Source: Purshia tridentata
Taxonomy: Eukaryota; Streptophyta; Magnoliopsida; Rosales; Rosaceae
Length of the DNA: 54,338 nt
Reading direction: 5' to 3'
Assembly: GCA_003254885.1 (NCBI GenBank)
Contig: QANT01008191.1
Coordinates: forward strand, 1 to 54,338
How positions within the stretch are numbered: position 1 is the stretch's first letter; each line of letters starts with the position of its first letter. Below the pieces are notes generated by a model. That model was not told the DNA's origin and ran no database searches. It worked only from the letters and a program-made list of their open reading frames with translations. Positions 37,431 through 50,606 of this stretch are shown here, one piece after another. The translations under genes were made by a program, and so were the position numbers.

Positions 37431-40409
37431 ATGGTACTTGAGGAGGTGTTCAAGGATTTAAAAAAGAACAAGAAGAATAAGAAGAATGTGGTGTTGGTTG
37501 GGATTCGAATTGATAGCCAAAGCAGCGAGCTTCTCGGCTGGGCTCTCGTTAAAGTTGCTGAACCCGGAGATTGCGTTATTGCAGTTCATGTCTGTCGAAG
37601 TTCTGGTAATGATTGTAGATTTCATTTGCATATGTTTTGCCTTTGTTATAGGCTCCTAGTGAAAATGTTATGTTTCGGTCAACTTGAACTATTACTTATA
37701 ACATATCAGACTATTATAAAACTATTTCGTAAGATAACATTACCTGATTATATGTTGATATTTACAGATCGCACCTCTAAAGAAAAACTGATATTGGATG
37801 GTTACCTTGAGACTTACAAGGGACTATGTAATACGAAAAAGGTTTGCACTTCTTAAGCTTTCATAACTCTTGCAAGTTTCATGTGTTGAAAATTTGATTA
37901 TAAATTGTCATACTTAAATTGCAGGTGGATCTCATCTGTGATCTCTTGACGGGAAGTTCAATCCGAAAAGTTCTAGTTAGAGAGGCAAAGAACCATGCTA
38001 CTGGGGCAGTAGTTTTAGGGACAAGCAAGCAAAACACTCCTGGGTAAGGGAGAGGTTAAAGCTCAGAGAAGCTTGCATTGGTTTTAGTTCCTGCTTTTTT
38101 TTTATTTTATGATTACTTTAAGCAGATTTCATTTGCAGGGGTTGGAATTCTACGGCAAAATACTGTGCTAAGAAACTGCCTCCAACTACCGATGTTGTGG
38201 CCATCCACAATGGGAAAATTGTGTGCAGAAGGTGCACTAGTAATCAACTACCAGGTTGGTGTTTGAGTCCCCGAAAATACCCCACTAGTTGGTCTTGACA
38301 TTAATTTTAAATTCGGTTTCAGTAATGGTAGGCCTCACAGGTGACCCAAGATCAGGTCTTTATGAGATTGAACACCCCACAACTCCTAAAGAAAGCCTAT
38401 CTGAATTTGGTGACTCTGAGTCTGAGACAGAAACTGTGAAATCATTTTCTGATATGGCTCAGAGCTCCCAAGATAGTCCAAAGTTGGGTGGTGGAGACCT
38501 GAAGAATGAAGTTGCTGCCAGACACAAGAGAGGCCCTTTGAGATCAACTTCATATGGTTCAGGACAGCTTGGGGAGAAGAGCCTTGGCTGGCCTCTACTA
38601 CGTAGAGCGAGTTCTTCGAATACACAAACACCAGGCACAAGGGACATATCCGTGGTGCAATGGGTGATGACCTTACCGGATCGTTCTCCACAGCAATCTC
38701 CTCAGTGTGCAACTATCAAAGAAAGTCCTTTCGAACGAGGTATTGATGAAATTGTTGAGGAGAGTATCAATACTAGCTTTCCTAATTTGGATAAGCTACC
38801 AGAAGGGTTAAAGAATCTCCTGGAAACAAGTTCATCTGGTTGCAGATGGTTCAGTCATGAGGTTTTGAAAGCTTCAACTTCTCAATTCTCCTCAGGTTTT
38901 TAACATACACTGTCTCCTGAGATTCCCTTTCTTTTTATGCTCTCTCTCTCTTTAGACTCTTGAGTGTTTCTCTATCTAAGTTCCTTTTCTTTTAACAGAA
39001 AATCTTACTGGGAAAGGAGGGTGCAACCTTGTGTTCAAGGGAACCCTTCCAGATGGCAAACAAGTGGCTGTAAAGCTTATGAAGTCATCCAAAGGAGCAT
39101 GGAATGATTTTGCCAAAGAAGTTGGTATTATCTCCTCTTTGAAGCACGAACACATCACGCCTCTGCTTGGGTTCTGCATTGAAGACAATGTTCTAATCTC
39201 TGTTTATGATTTCTTGCCTAAAGGAAGCTTACAGGATAATTTACATGGTAAATGTTAAGTACTTTAGTCCATGTTATATTTGCTTGGTAAAAATTGTCAT
39301 AAACCATGCTGATTTCAAAATGATAGTTGATGCAGGCAAGAATAAAGACAAATCTGCATTGTCATGGGAAGTGAGATTTAATGTTGCTGTTGGAATTGCC
39401 AAAGCTCTAAATTACCTGCACAACGAATGTTCTCAACCGGTTATTCATAGAGATGTCAAGTCTTCAAACATTCTTCTCACCAAAAACTTTGAACCACAGG
39501 TGGTTTAACAAGAGTCAAACGAATAGTGGTTAAAATATGGAGATCAAAACCTTATGATATTTACTAATCCATTGCATCTATGTGACAGTTATCTGATTTT
39601 GGGCTTGCAATATGGGGACCAACCACTACATCTTTTCTGACTGAAAGCAATGTAGTGGGAACATTTGGTTATCTTGCTCCTGAATATTTCATGTATGGAA
39701 AAATCAGTGACAAGATTGATGTCTATGCCTTTGGTGTGGTCCTGCTTGAATTATTATCAGGAAGAAAATCAATTGGCTCTGAGAGTCCCAAAGAAAAAGA
39801 GAGCTTGGTCATGTGGGTAAGACTAAGAGCCACCTTTCTAAGTTATTTTTTTTATTATAAATTTTTTGGATAAATGACATAGAATTGCATCCCAGGCTAA
39901 GCCGAAAATAGAGAGTGGGGATGTAAAAGACATACTGGATCCAAATTTGGATGGAAAGTTTGATGAGCTTCAGGTGCTGAGAATGGTACATGCAGCAAAA
40001 CTCTGCATCACACGCTCAGCTCGGCTTCGTCCTAAAATGAGTGAGGTATGAAAATGTTATATAATTAGTAATTTGTAGGCAAGAGGCAAGAGGCTTCTGT
40101 TAGTATTAATGTGAAAATCCAAATTTCATGCTCTTTTTCTTTTTTTTTCAGATACTGAAGCTCTTAAAAGGGGATTCAGCTAATGAAAAGCAAGTGACGA
40201 CTCAATATTTTGATATAGAGGATTCAGAAAACCGGGATGATAATGATGACGAAGTTTATCCAAATTCAAGTGCAGAGTTACATTTGGGTCTTGCACTGCT
40301 TGATGTGGATGACGATACAACATCACTCAGTAGTGTGGAACAGAGCAACAGCATTTCTTGGGAAGAATATTTGAAAGGAAGATGGAGCAGATCATCAAGC
40401 TTTGATTAA
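37431..40409 (+). CDS. Receptor-like cytoplasmic kinase with N-terminal universal stress protein (UspA) domain
   Basis: Ser/Thr protein kinase of the RLCK-VI type, like Arabidopsis At1g77280, At1g21590 and At5g63940; substrates unknown. Exons: 37431-37605, 37768-37841, 37925-38043, 38139-38254, 38323-38895, 38999-39247, 39336-39499, 39589-39816, 39896-40045, 40152-40409. The product is 618 aa. A lysine/asparagine-rich start leads into a USP fold (about 18-140; nucleotide-binding 'VLGTSKQ..'). A Ser-rich linker follows (about 160-265), then a complete kinase domain: glycine loop '[11 protein letters not shown]', Lys295 in VAVK, '[11 protein letters not shown]' with Asp392, DFG at 410-412, and '[26 protein letters not shown]'. 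The acidic tail ends 'WSRSSSFD'. There is no signal peptide or membrane span, so it is cytoplasmic. All catalytic residues are present. The glycine loop is less regular than in most kinases, as is usual in this group. Confidence 0.94.
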
Positions 40410-41245
40410 ATTCTCTTCTGCTCTCTTGAATTCTTTCTCTTGTTTTGTAAGTTTGTCACATGCTTATGCAGACATGAAATTAGCATCTGTAGAGTATAGG
40501 GAAAACAAATATGTGCACCCATTGGTGAGGTGGTTTGTAGATGTAAACATGTAAAAATAAAATAAAATATAAAAGTGATAGTGTGAAAGGCTGAAAGGAT
40601 GAAATCTGCAGCTTGTCAGCTCAATTTTTCAACAAATAGCTATCTTGCCTGATTGAGGTGAACACTTCTCCTCCACACGGATATGAACAGAAATAACAGT
40701 TTATAAACTTTATACAAAGAGAACTAATCTGGACATGTATTAATAGACAAAAGTACTTGTTCTGATGGCAGCAAATAAAAGGATACCACAGTATCTGTTC
40801 TGTAAGCAAGCTAATTATGGGGCATGCTGAAATTTCTTATTCATGTTTAATTACTTTACTACATTTTAGGTCACAAAATGAGGTCGTAATCGAGTGCTTA
40901 TGCCACACATAACATACTATGCCACTCTCATGTACTGGTGCGTGTATGTGTCTCTATGTAATAAACCTTGTAGTACAACTAGCATTACTCAAGTATATAA
41001 CAAAAGTTACCATGTAAAGAAATAAATTGAGGAAAGAAGTTTGAACTTGAAATTGGTTAAGTGCGAATGATCAATATGCTTCTGCATGAATGAGTTCTGC
41101 TCAATTATCAAATCTCAAAATTTCAATCTGCAGGTAATTTCTACCTTAAGAAAAGTCCAACTCTAACCAAATTAATCAGATAACTAATGCAGGTATAGAC
41201 CTACTTCAATTTGATTAAATCAAGATCCATATAAATATAACAAGC

Positions 41246-41640
41246 CTACTTAGAAAATGGCATAAGTTTCTCACACTTATACCTAAAATGGCTTGTAAAT
41301 GCATAGCACAAATGATCATTGCTAGTTTTTTTATTTGTGTCATTCCTGAGCGGCCCCCTATCATAGAGCCACAGCTGATCATTAAAATCAGTGTTTAGAG
41401 TCTCCAAAATAGGGGGAACCCAATTTAAAATCAACTCTCTAAATATGATTCTATCTGCAGAGAACCACCAGTGAAGCTGGATACAAGAGCATGCAGTTTC
41501 ATCCTCCTCATCAGCAATGAGCTTAGTGTTTCCATTAGATTAATGGATCTTACAGGAAGGCCTAGAATTCAGTTCCTCAGCAACAGCTGCAGGCATACCA
41601 CTAGAATTACAGAATTGCTCTTATAAGAGAAGAGGAGACC
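41246..41640 (-). pseudogene. Unidentified broken coding-like fragment
   Basis: On the minus strand one frame reads almost continuously for about 125 codons, with one in-frame stop (TAA at about 41538-41540). It has a protein-like composition rich in Trp, Cys and Asp/Asn, unlike chance frames nearby: 'LIADEEDETACSCIQLHWW', 'FRELILNWVPPILETL', 'FNDQLWLYDRGPLRNDT', ending KLMPFSK. An acceptor-like 'ttataagag' precedes 'CNSSGMPAAVAEEL'. I do not recognise the family. It may be a captured gene fragment, a retro-copy or an exon of a degraded gene. No continuation is found on either side. Confidence 0.35.
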
Positions 41641-41773
41641 AAATGAAGAAGAAATTAATATCAAGCTAAAGAGATGAGAGCATGGGATAGAAAAATGTGA
41701 GTTCCCAAATACTAAAGCAATTTATGCTCTAATGGGTTGGAACATTTTGCTTATAGATTACATCACATCGTGT

Positions 41774-41931
41774 ACATTGGTGAATCTAGGTTGGTTTACA
41801 TAGGTATAAGTTGGTGTATCAGAACATTGGTGAATATAGGGTAGCTTCACAGAGACATGAGCTGGACCAAGAACTTAACCCTTCTGATGAACCATCTTCT
41901 ATCTCTGTGGACTACCCTATATTCACAATGT
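41774..41931. repeat. Inverted repeat with internal direct repeat, possible MITE remnant
   Basis: 'acattggtgaatatagggtag' without its last base (41824-41843) pairs with 'taccctatattcacaatgt' (41913-41931) with one bulged base. The direct repeat 'acattggtgaat' occurs at 41774 and 41824. Weaker pairing continues inward ('cacagagacatga' with 'tctatctctgtgg') and outward ('tcacatcgtgtacat' with 'gtacatactacgaaatgtga'). The total spread is about 200 bp. Confidence 0.6.
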
Positions 41932-42491
41932 ACATACTACGAAATGTGACGCAAATGGATGGGCCCCCCAACCTACCATGAGAGCATACATTGGTTACCA
42001 AACAAATTAACCTCAATATATCAGTTCTATATGGACTTGGCCACCCTCACCATTTCATAAGTAACCTGGAGGAGGGAACAGAAAGCACCGAGACATCGAT
42101 CTTAAGTCAAAGACAATCAGTAATCTTTCGTTGTGGTCTGTTCAAGGTCTTCAAAAGTTCAAGATCAATGGCCAAACCATGCTAAAATAGAATTGTGACT
42201 CAAATATCATGTTGAAAATGTGAACTCATAATTCGTATAGAACCTATTCACATGTCATATTAATGAAGTCTTTGAATGGAACCTGTTTGAGACTTAATGA
42301 TACTGCCAACTCAACGAGGAGGTGAATGTGTGAGTTTTGGTGTGGCTGTCTGCCTTGTGCACTACAATTTGGCTTCAGAGAGCTGTGTTTCTTTTTCCTT
42401 CTTGTTTTTTTAGTTGATAGTATGGCCATCATGATTTCTGAGTCAAGAACTTTAGTTTGAGTTTTCTGGGGTATGAATGGTGATGATTTTA

Positions 42492-42529
42492 TTGAGGTTT
42501 GTGTTTTATCTGTGAAACACAAACCTCAA
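42492..42529. repeat. Perfect 15-bp inverted repeat, 8-bp loop
   Basis: 'ttgaggtttgtgttt' (42492-42506) is the exact reverse complement of 'aaacacaaacctcaa' (42515-42529), separated by 'tatctgtg'. The right arm belongs to the first copy of the tandem duplication that starts at 42504. It is not followed by a T run and is not next to a gene end, so a terminator role is unlikely. Confidence 0.9.
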
Positions 42530-42627
42530 CAACATCATTACTAATCATAAGTCAGGAAAGCTAAAGGATTTTATCTGTGAAATCCAAACCTCAACATCAT
42601 TACTAATCACAAGTCAGGAAAGCTAAA
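42504..42627. repeat. Tandem duplication, about 65-bp unit
   Basis: Copy 1 is 42504-42568 and copy 2 starts at 42569 with 'ttttatctgtgaaa'. Both contain 'caaacctcaac', 'catcattactaatca' and 'aagtcaggaaagctaaa'. Copy 2 lacks three bases (one 'aac') and has a few substitutions. Confidence 0.9.
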
Positions 42628-43035
42628 TAATTTGGCTAAAAAATCATAATGGAAAAGACAACAAAATTAAAGAGAAAAGAAAGACACAATTTTCTGAAAC
42701 CTAGTGCACAAGCCAGAACCCAAAAAAACCCCAATTTGATTTGATGCCAATATAGCATGATCAATTGGTCAACCTAGCTAATTATCATTACATATATTGT
42801 CTCATATATAAAGTATTGATCATCCTATCATCCTAATGACAAATTTTAACATATACAGACACTGTATGTGATGCAGACGCATTTATGACCTTTAAATTTG
42901 ACGGATTCACTTTTTTCATCCATAAAATATAAATTATAAGCCATTACTAATAAATGTGTAGTGTGTGGTGTCTGCATTATTGCATATCTCCATCCTAATA
43001 CAAAATGTGTTACAATAAGGTCTGGGAAAAAGTTT

Positions 43036-43253
43036 GGTCTATTCCCTCAAATTGACCTTAATGCCTAAATGCAAACCACAATTCATGCTCCTTTAAAAAA
43101 AAAAAAAACTACAATGCATGTTTGTGTCAGTCATATTCATATCAGGTCTATTCCCTCAAATTGACCTTAATGCCTAAATGCAAACCACAATTCATGCTCC
43201 TTTAAAAAAAAAAAAAACTACAATGCATGTTTGTGTCAGTCATATTCATATCT
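43036..43253. repeat. Perfect 109-bp tandem duplication
   Basis: 'ggtctattccctcaaattga' begins at 43036 and again at 43145. I find no mismatch over the unit except at the last base of copy 2, and both copies have the same run of 14 A. This is either very recent or an assembly artefact. Confidence 0.93.
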
Positions 43254-43998
43254 GTGTCGTAATGATTTTATTTATTATAAAATTGATGAATACAAATGAT
43301 CAATTGTTGAATAGTTGTCAACTTTGTTGAACTGCACTCAAACTATAGTGATGCAATCTCTCACTTCTTTTGTTTTTACATATGAATTATTCTCTATTAA
43401 AAGATGGGCCCAAGTTGGGCCTATAGTCCAAGGTATTTGGAAGCCATGTTAACGAAGCCTTATGGATTCTTTTGGGCCCTGTGTTGGGCTGGATGTAGCA
43501 TAGCAGTTAATGTCCCTGACTCCCTACCGCCTCAGAATCTAATATGTGCCGCTAATGGACGGCCGCGATAGACAATCCTGTCAAGACACTGATCTAATGG
43601 ACCCACAATTCTACATTACCATAGTACATCGTAATAGGTAATCAATCCCCAAGATATTTTTTTGGTAAATAATCCCCAAAAATTTTCTATTTACATCCAA
43701 GGTCGTCAATTACGTATATATTGAAGAAAGCGAGGACATTCTGATAATCTGATCTGACTTTTGAAAGAGATAGTCTCGGGGAATCTCTCTGAACCAATAG
43801 CCAATCTGTGGAACGTTCATTTATTTGGTGCTTCACCTCAAGATGTCGCCATGTTAGCCTTTCTAGGGTTTCGACCATATCTAGGTCTCTCTCTGTGACC
43901 GCCTCTGTGTTTCCTAGGGTTCCAATATCAAATCCTTAACTTTTACGGTTCTTTTATATCAGCTACATAACTTTAATCGCATCGAATCGTATTGATTC

Positions 43999-44064
43999 AT
44001 GCTTTTATCTTGTGAATCATCCGTACTGTTCTGCGCCTATGAAATCTCATCTGGTCGTGACTGA
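43999..44064 (+). promoter_or_regulatory. Upstream ORF in the bZIP leader (21 aa)
   Basis: An ATG at 43999 opens 21 codons (MLLSCESSVLFCAYEISSGRD) closed by TGA at 44062-44064, 194 bp before the main ATG. No other ATG lies between the two. If the leader is unspliced here, scanning ribosomes would meet it first. A 5'UTR intron ending at an acceptor such as 'gcttttag' (about 44237) could remove it. Confidence 0.4.
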
Positions 44065-44258
44065 ATCGGTGGATTTCATTGTGTTCGTGTAGAACACCGT
44101 TTTTGAACCTCAATTTTTAATCTGGGTTTCGTTGATTTTGCGTCAATACGAGTATAGGGCTCGAAATTTCATCTGGTTCGTGGCCAAAATTTGAAATTTT
44201 GTTACTGTTCCACTCAATTGGCACTTGTTGCTTTTAGTTCTGCGTGTTCTTTCTCATA

Positions 44259-45610
44259 ATGGAGGACGGAGAGCTTGATTTCTCGACCCAAGAAGTGTTT
44301 TCAAGTCCAAACGTGGGGGGTGAACTTCCGAGTAGTTGCTCGATGGACAGCTTCTTTGAAGATCTTCTGAAGGAGTCCCATGCTTGCACTCACACCCACA
44401 CTTGCAACCCACCAGGCCCTGACTACTCTCATACACACACTTGCTTTCATGTCCACACTAAGATTGTGTCTTCCGCAAGTGAAGACAAGGCTGGAACGGA
44501 TGACACTGCTGAGTCTGGGGAAAAGAAATCGAAGAAGCGGCCATTGGGTAATCGGGAAGCAGTTCGTAAGTACCGCGAGAAGAAGAAAGCGAGAGCTGCA
44601 TCATTGGAGGATGAAGTTGTGAGATTGAGAGCTGTGAATCAGCAGTTGCTAAAGAGGCTGCAGGGTCAGGCTGCATTGGAGGCTGAGGTTGCGAGGCTCA
44701 AGTGTTTGCTTGTGGACATTCGAGGAAGGATTGAAGGAGAAATTGGGTCTTTTCCATATCAGAAAGCAGTGAATCCCAGCATGCCCAACCCAAACATGCC
44801 CAGTGCCTATGTGATGAATCCATGTAATATGCAGTGTGATGATCAGCTTTATTGCCTTCATCCAGGGCTTGATGGGAAATGTGGAGATGGTGCTGCGATG
44901 AATGGGCAGGGTTTTAGCAATTGTGAGTTTGAGAATCTTCAGTGTTTGGTAAATCAGGATGGAGGGTCGAAGGAGAATCCTGGTTGTGGACTTGGAAATG
45001 TGGTGTCAAATGTCAATTCTACTGGCACAAATAAGAGGAAAGGTATATGGGTTTGCCTTCAACTTACAACCTATATGGGTATATGTTTATTATTACTATC
45101 CTGTTAGTTATTCGGCTAATTGAAATTGTTGATGGTTTCTTATACATATATGTTGTCTGATATTTGTTGTTTGTTCTATTGTTTTGTTGGGTTTTAACAA
45201 CGAGCAATTTTGAATCTTTTGATATACTCTGAACTTCTCTCATCTTGTGGGTGCATTGCATGGAAGGTTCTTGGGGTCTACAAATCCAGTTATAAAGAAT
45301 TATTTTCATTGATCGCATACTTAGATTGCATTTGGTGTTCAGTTGTACTTTATGAGGTCGAACCTGGAAAGTTTTAATTAGCATATTTCGTTTCAAATCC
45401 ATGACTATTTTAATTATGAGCCAAGCACGTAGTTTGTACATTACTACTTATTTTCTCCCCCCTCCCCTTTGTGCATTACTACTTTTGACCATGAAAATAA
45501 TGGACCTGAATACAGCTTTAGGACCTGTGCGATTCTTTTTGCAGTTTGTGACACTGACTATTATGGTGTCTGTTTCATTAGGAGGGGCTCGAGCAGCAGC
45601 AGCAAACTGA
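44259..45610 (+). CDS. bZIP19/bZIP23: F-group bZIP transcription factor with Cys/His zinc-sensor motif (bZIP19/bZIP23 type)
   Basis: Nuclear activator of the zinc-deficiency response. In Arabidopsis bZIP19/23 bind the ZDRE palindrome RTGTCGACAY in ZIP-transporter and nicotianamine-synthase promoters and sense zinc directly. Exons: 44259-45042 and 45582-45610, 270 aa. The zinc-sensor motif is at about 41-67: a block 'HACTHTHTCNPPGP', then 'YSHTHTCFHVHTK', with three Cys and eight His. The basic region (about 90-112) contains N-x7-R in 'NREAVRKYR'. A leucine zipper follows to about 153. The tail is Asn/Gly-rich and the second exon adds GARAAAAN. ATG 44259 is chosen because upstream in-frame codons give no ATG. 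In exon 2 the +1 frame stays open for a further 40 bp, but the join in frame gives the KRKGGAR end expected from the family. bZIP24, lacking the full motif, is excluded. Confidence 0.95.
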
Positions 45611-48034
45611 GGAGCTGAAGAAGCAGTGTCATTATCCTCAAGAGTACAGATGGTCTTGCAATAAATAGTTTGTCAAACTGCAGCATCAGCTTTCCCTCAG
45701 GTCGTTTTGCGTTTTTTTGTTCATTTTTTATTTCATGAACCACAGTTGGGTTCTTTGAACGGGTATGGTTTAGTTATTTCAATCTTATGTTTTGCTGGAA
45801 TCGCTGCTATTTAGTTGGTCTTTTGGTCGGGTTATGATTTAAGCTTACATGTTTAGTATAGTAGTGCTGTAAACTTGGTGTGTAGGCAGTGGAACTTATG
45901 GCAGATACCAAACTTCATGGTATTCAATGAAGTTCATATTCCTTTTACTGTCGGCCTTCAAAATCTCTTAGACTACACATATATCAGTCAAATTACCTGT
46001 GTTTGGCTTTATAGCTTTGCTGATTTTCATTGAATCTGTTACAAGTAGTTCTCCTTTTCTTTTTTAGTGACTCCTTTAGCCATTCTTTCTCTTTCTGAGC
46101 CACATGAATTCTTGATTGCTGAATTACAGAACATAGAGAAGATGGCATGTGATTTCTGTCATGTTTCAGCACTATGAGCTGTGAGCAGGTGAGTCACAAA
46201 ACTCACATTGTGAGATCCAAGCTTGTGTTATGTGTGAACGCTTGTATACTTTCCAGCTTTTGTTGATTTTGTGTTTCTCTGCATCAAAAGAACTTGAGAG
46301 GTTTACTTCTGCACATAGCATTTTGGTAAAACAAATAAAAAGAATGCCAGATTTCTGTCAGGAAGGAAGCCTATTCTTCCAACTGAAGTTTTTGCTAACT
46401 GATTCATGTCATCAACAAATGGTGACCAGCTAGTGGATAAATTTCACAGCGTGTTGTCTTCGAATGATGCATCTGGCCATCTCGAATATCAGTGAGACCA
46501 TCTTTCCATCATTGGGGTGAAAAATGACCATGGCAGGAAGAAGGATCTCTGTAGGTTCGTTGCCTTTGGATGGTCAGTCAGTTCATGAGAAGAATGTGCT
46601 TCTGCTGGCCCAAATTATATACTTATGGACATTAATCTTTTAATCGCTTAGATTAGTGGAGTGAGAAACAAAAAAGAGGTGGTGTAAGGTGATTTCCATC
46701 ACCAAGTTTAGTTTACCATTAGAAGAGAGAAGAAAGAACATTTGAAAACTTTCTTTCTTTTCTATTGTTTGATTCTTAAATGATTTGAAGGTGAAAATAA
46801 CCCAAAATTTCTTTACAAAAAGGCTTCCATAAACTCTCGTATATGTGAGAAGAGAATTATAAAGTTCATCATTTGTCTTCCTGCCACACTTCTATATCAG
46901 TCCTCTTTTCTTCTTTGTTTTTCCTTAGCTGGCCAAAATGAGCCGCATTGTGCTAGTCATTTGGGGAATGTCCACGTGCTGGCGGTCTTATTAGTGATAT
47001 TTTTTTTATTTGTATTATCAGGGGAGACCTGAGACCTGCTGTAGTATGCTCTACTTTTGAGAAATTTTACATGATTCTTGAAAATGATTGTCAAGATTGC
47101 AAATATAGTGTGCGACTATGAGCCATTAATTGGACCCTGAAGGGTACTTCAAAGGGGTACATATTCTTAGTCCACCGAACCATCTATAAGTGCAACCCAT
47201 CAATTTCGGCATCGGCCTGCCTCCCAGTACCAGAAAAAAGAAGTAGCTGCACACATTTACCACTGGATTGATGGGTTTTGCTTTCTCTCTTTTGTTAGTG
47301 CGAGTAGGAACTAAGAAAGACGAGTGTAATACTACAAAGCCTAAAGATAGGGATATAAGTTCAGGCTTTAATCCCACCACATCAAACCCAATAATCAAAA
47401 GTTTCAAATATCAGATTCCTCTTTCACATGCTGATTGATAAGTGAGGACCATGACCATGGATGTTGATAATTCATATCTTCTGAGGGGGTGAAAAGGACA
47501 ACCTTAAAACTAATACAGATTCTGGACCATAGATTAAACATCAATAATAATGATAATATATACATATGTAATATTTGCAAGAACTTTTAGAATACTTTCG
47601 CTTTAGTCTGTATCCTTTTTCAAGACTATTGTGAATCGATAGGCATTGTTATTTACTCACCCATATAAAACCGCTAAATTAAACTTGATAAGAGATTTTT
47701 CCACAGGGCATGCTCAACTCAAGAATGAATTAGAGCCATGCCGAAAAGACTAGCGTTTTAAGTAATGTTGCCAACTTTACAAACTCTTGGACTCATTCTA
47801 TTTAATGTTTAGAAGGATCACCAATTTTTCAAGTCAAACACGCCCACAAAGTACTCATCCAAGTCGGTGAAAGCCCAATTTTTCTCATACCAAGGCAATG
47901 ATAATATTAACAAATTTTGGAGCTACATATTTTCTAGTCTCATAATCATGTTTAGAGAGTCTAAACACGGCTCCTTGCTTACTAGTCAAAAGAACGAAGA
48001 TTGCATCAAGGAAGGTCACGGTTGGGATGTATGA
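45611..48034. other. bZIP 3' region and convergent spacer to the MSI gene
   Basis: The bZIP 3'UTR is probably long and may be spliced; a donor-like 'cctcaggtcg' lies at about 45700. From about 46.7 kb the DNA is AT-rich spacer. The minus-strand frame at 47126-47407 and the plus frame at 46230-46433 have no recognisable domain. No RNA gene seen. Confidence 0.5.

Positions 48035-50606
<2,572 letters not shown>

Larger units (their letters stand above)
40410..43998. other. 3.6-kb region with duplications, hairpins and a gene fragment
   Basis: The kinase 3'UTR occupies roughly the first 150-200 bp. Beyond it lie an unidentified interrupted coding-like fragment (41246-41640, minus), an inverted repeat (41774-41931), a 65-bp tandem duplication with a hairpin (42492-42627) and a perfect 109-bp tandem duplication (43036-43253). 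From about 43.4 kb the sequence becomes less AT-rich and turns into the bZIP promoter and leader. No intact gene seen. Confidence 0.55.

Noticed and set aside
37431-40409. The kinase as a transmembrane receptor kinase
   Set aside because: No signal peptide or hydrophobic span occurs anywhere in the assembled protein. The N terminus is a USP domain, as in known cytoplasmic RLCKs.
42492-42529. Hairpin as a transcription terminator or microRNA precursor
   Set aside because: It has no T run, is not at a gene end, and the stem is only 15 bp, too short for a plant microRNA precursor.
45582-45668. Alternative +1 frame of bZIP exon 2 (Glu/Gln-rich, open to about 45668)
   Set aside because: Joining it would require shifting the donor or acceptor by a base. 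The in-frame join uses clean GT/AG sites and gives the expected KRKGG end.
47126-47407. 93-codon minus-strand frame between the bZIP and MSI genes
   Set aside because: No domain and no splice continuation are visible, and the amino-acid pattern does not resemble a known family.
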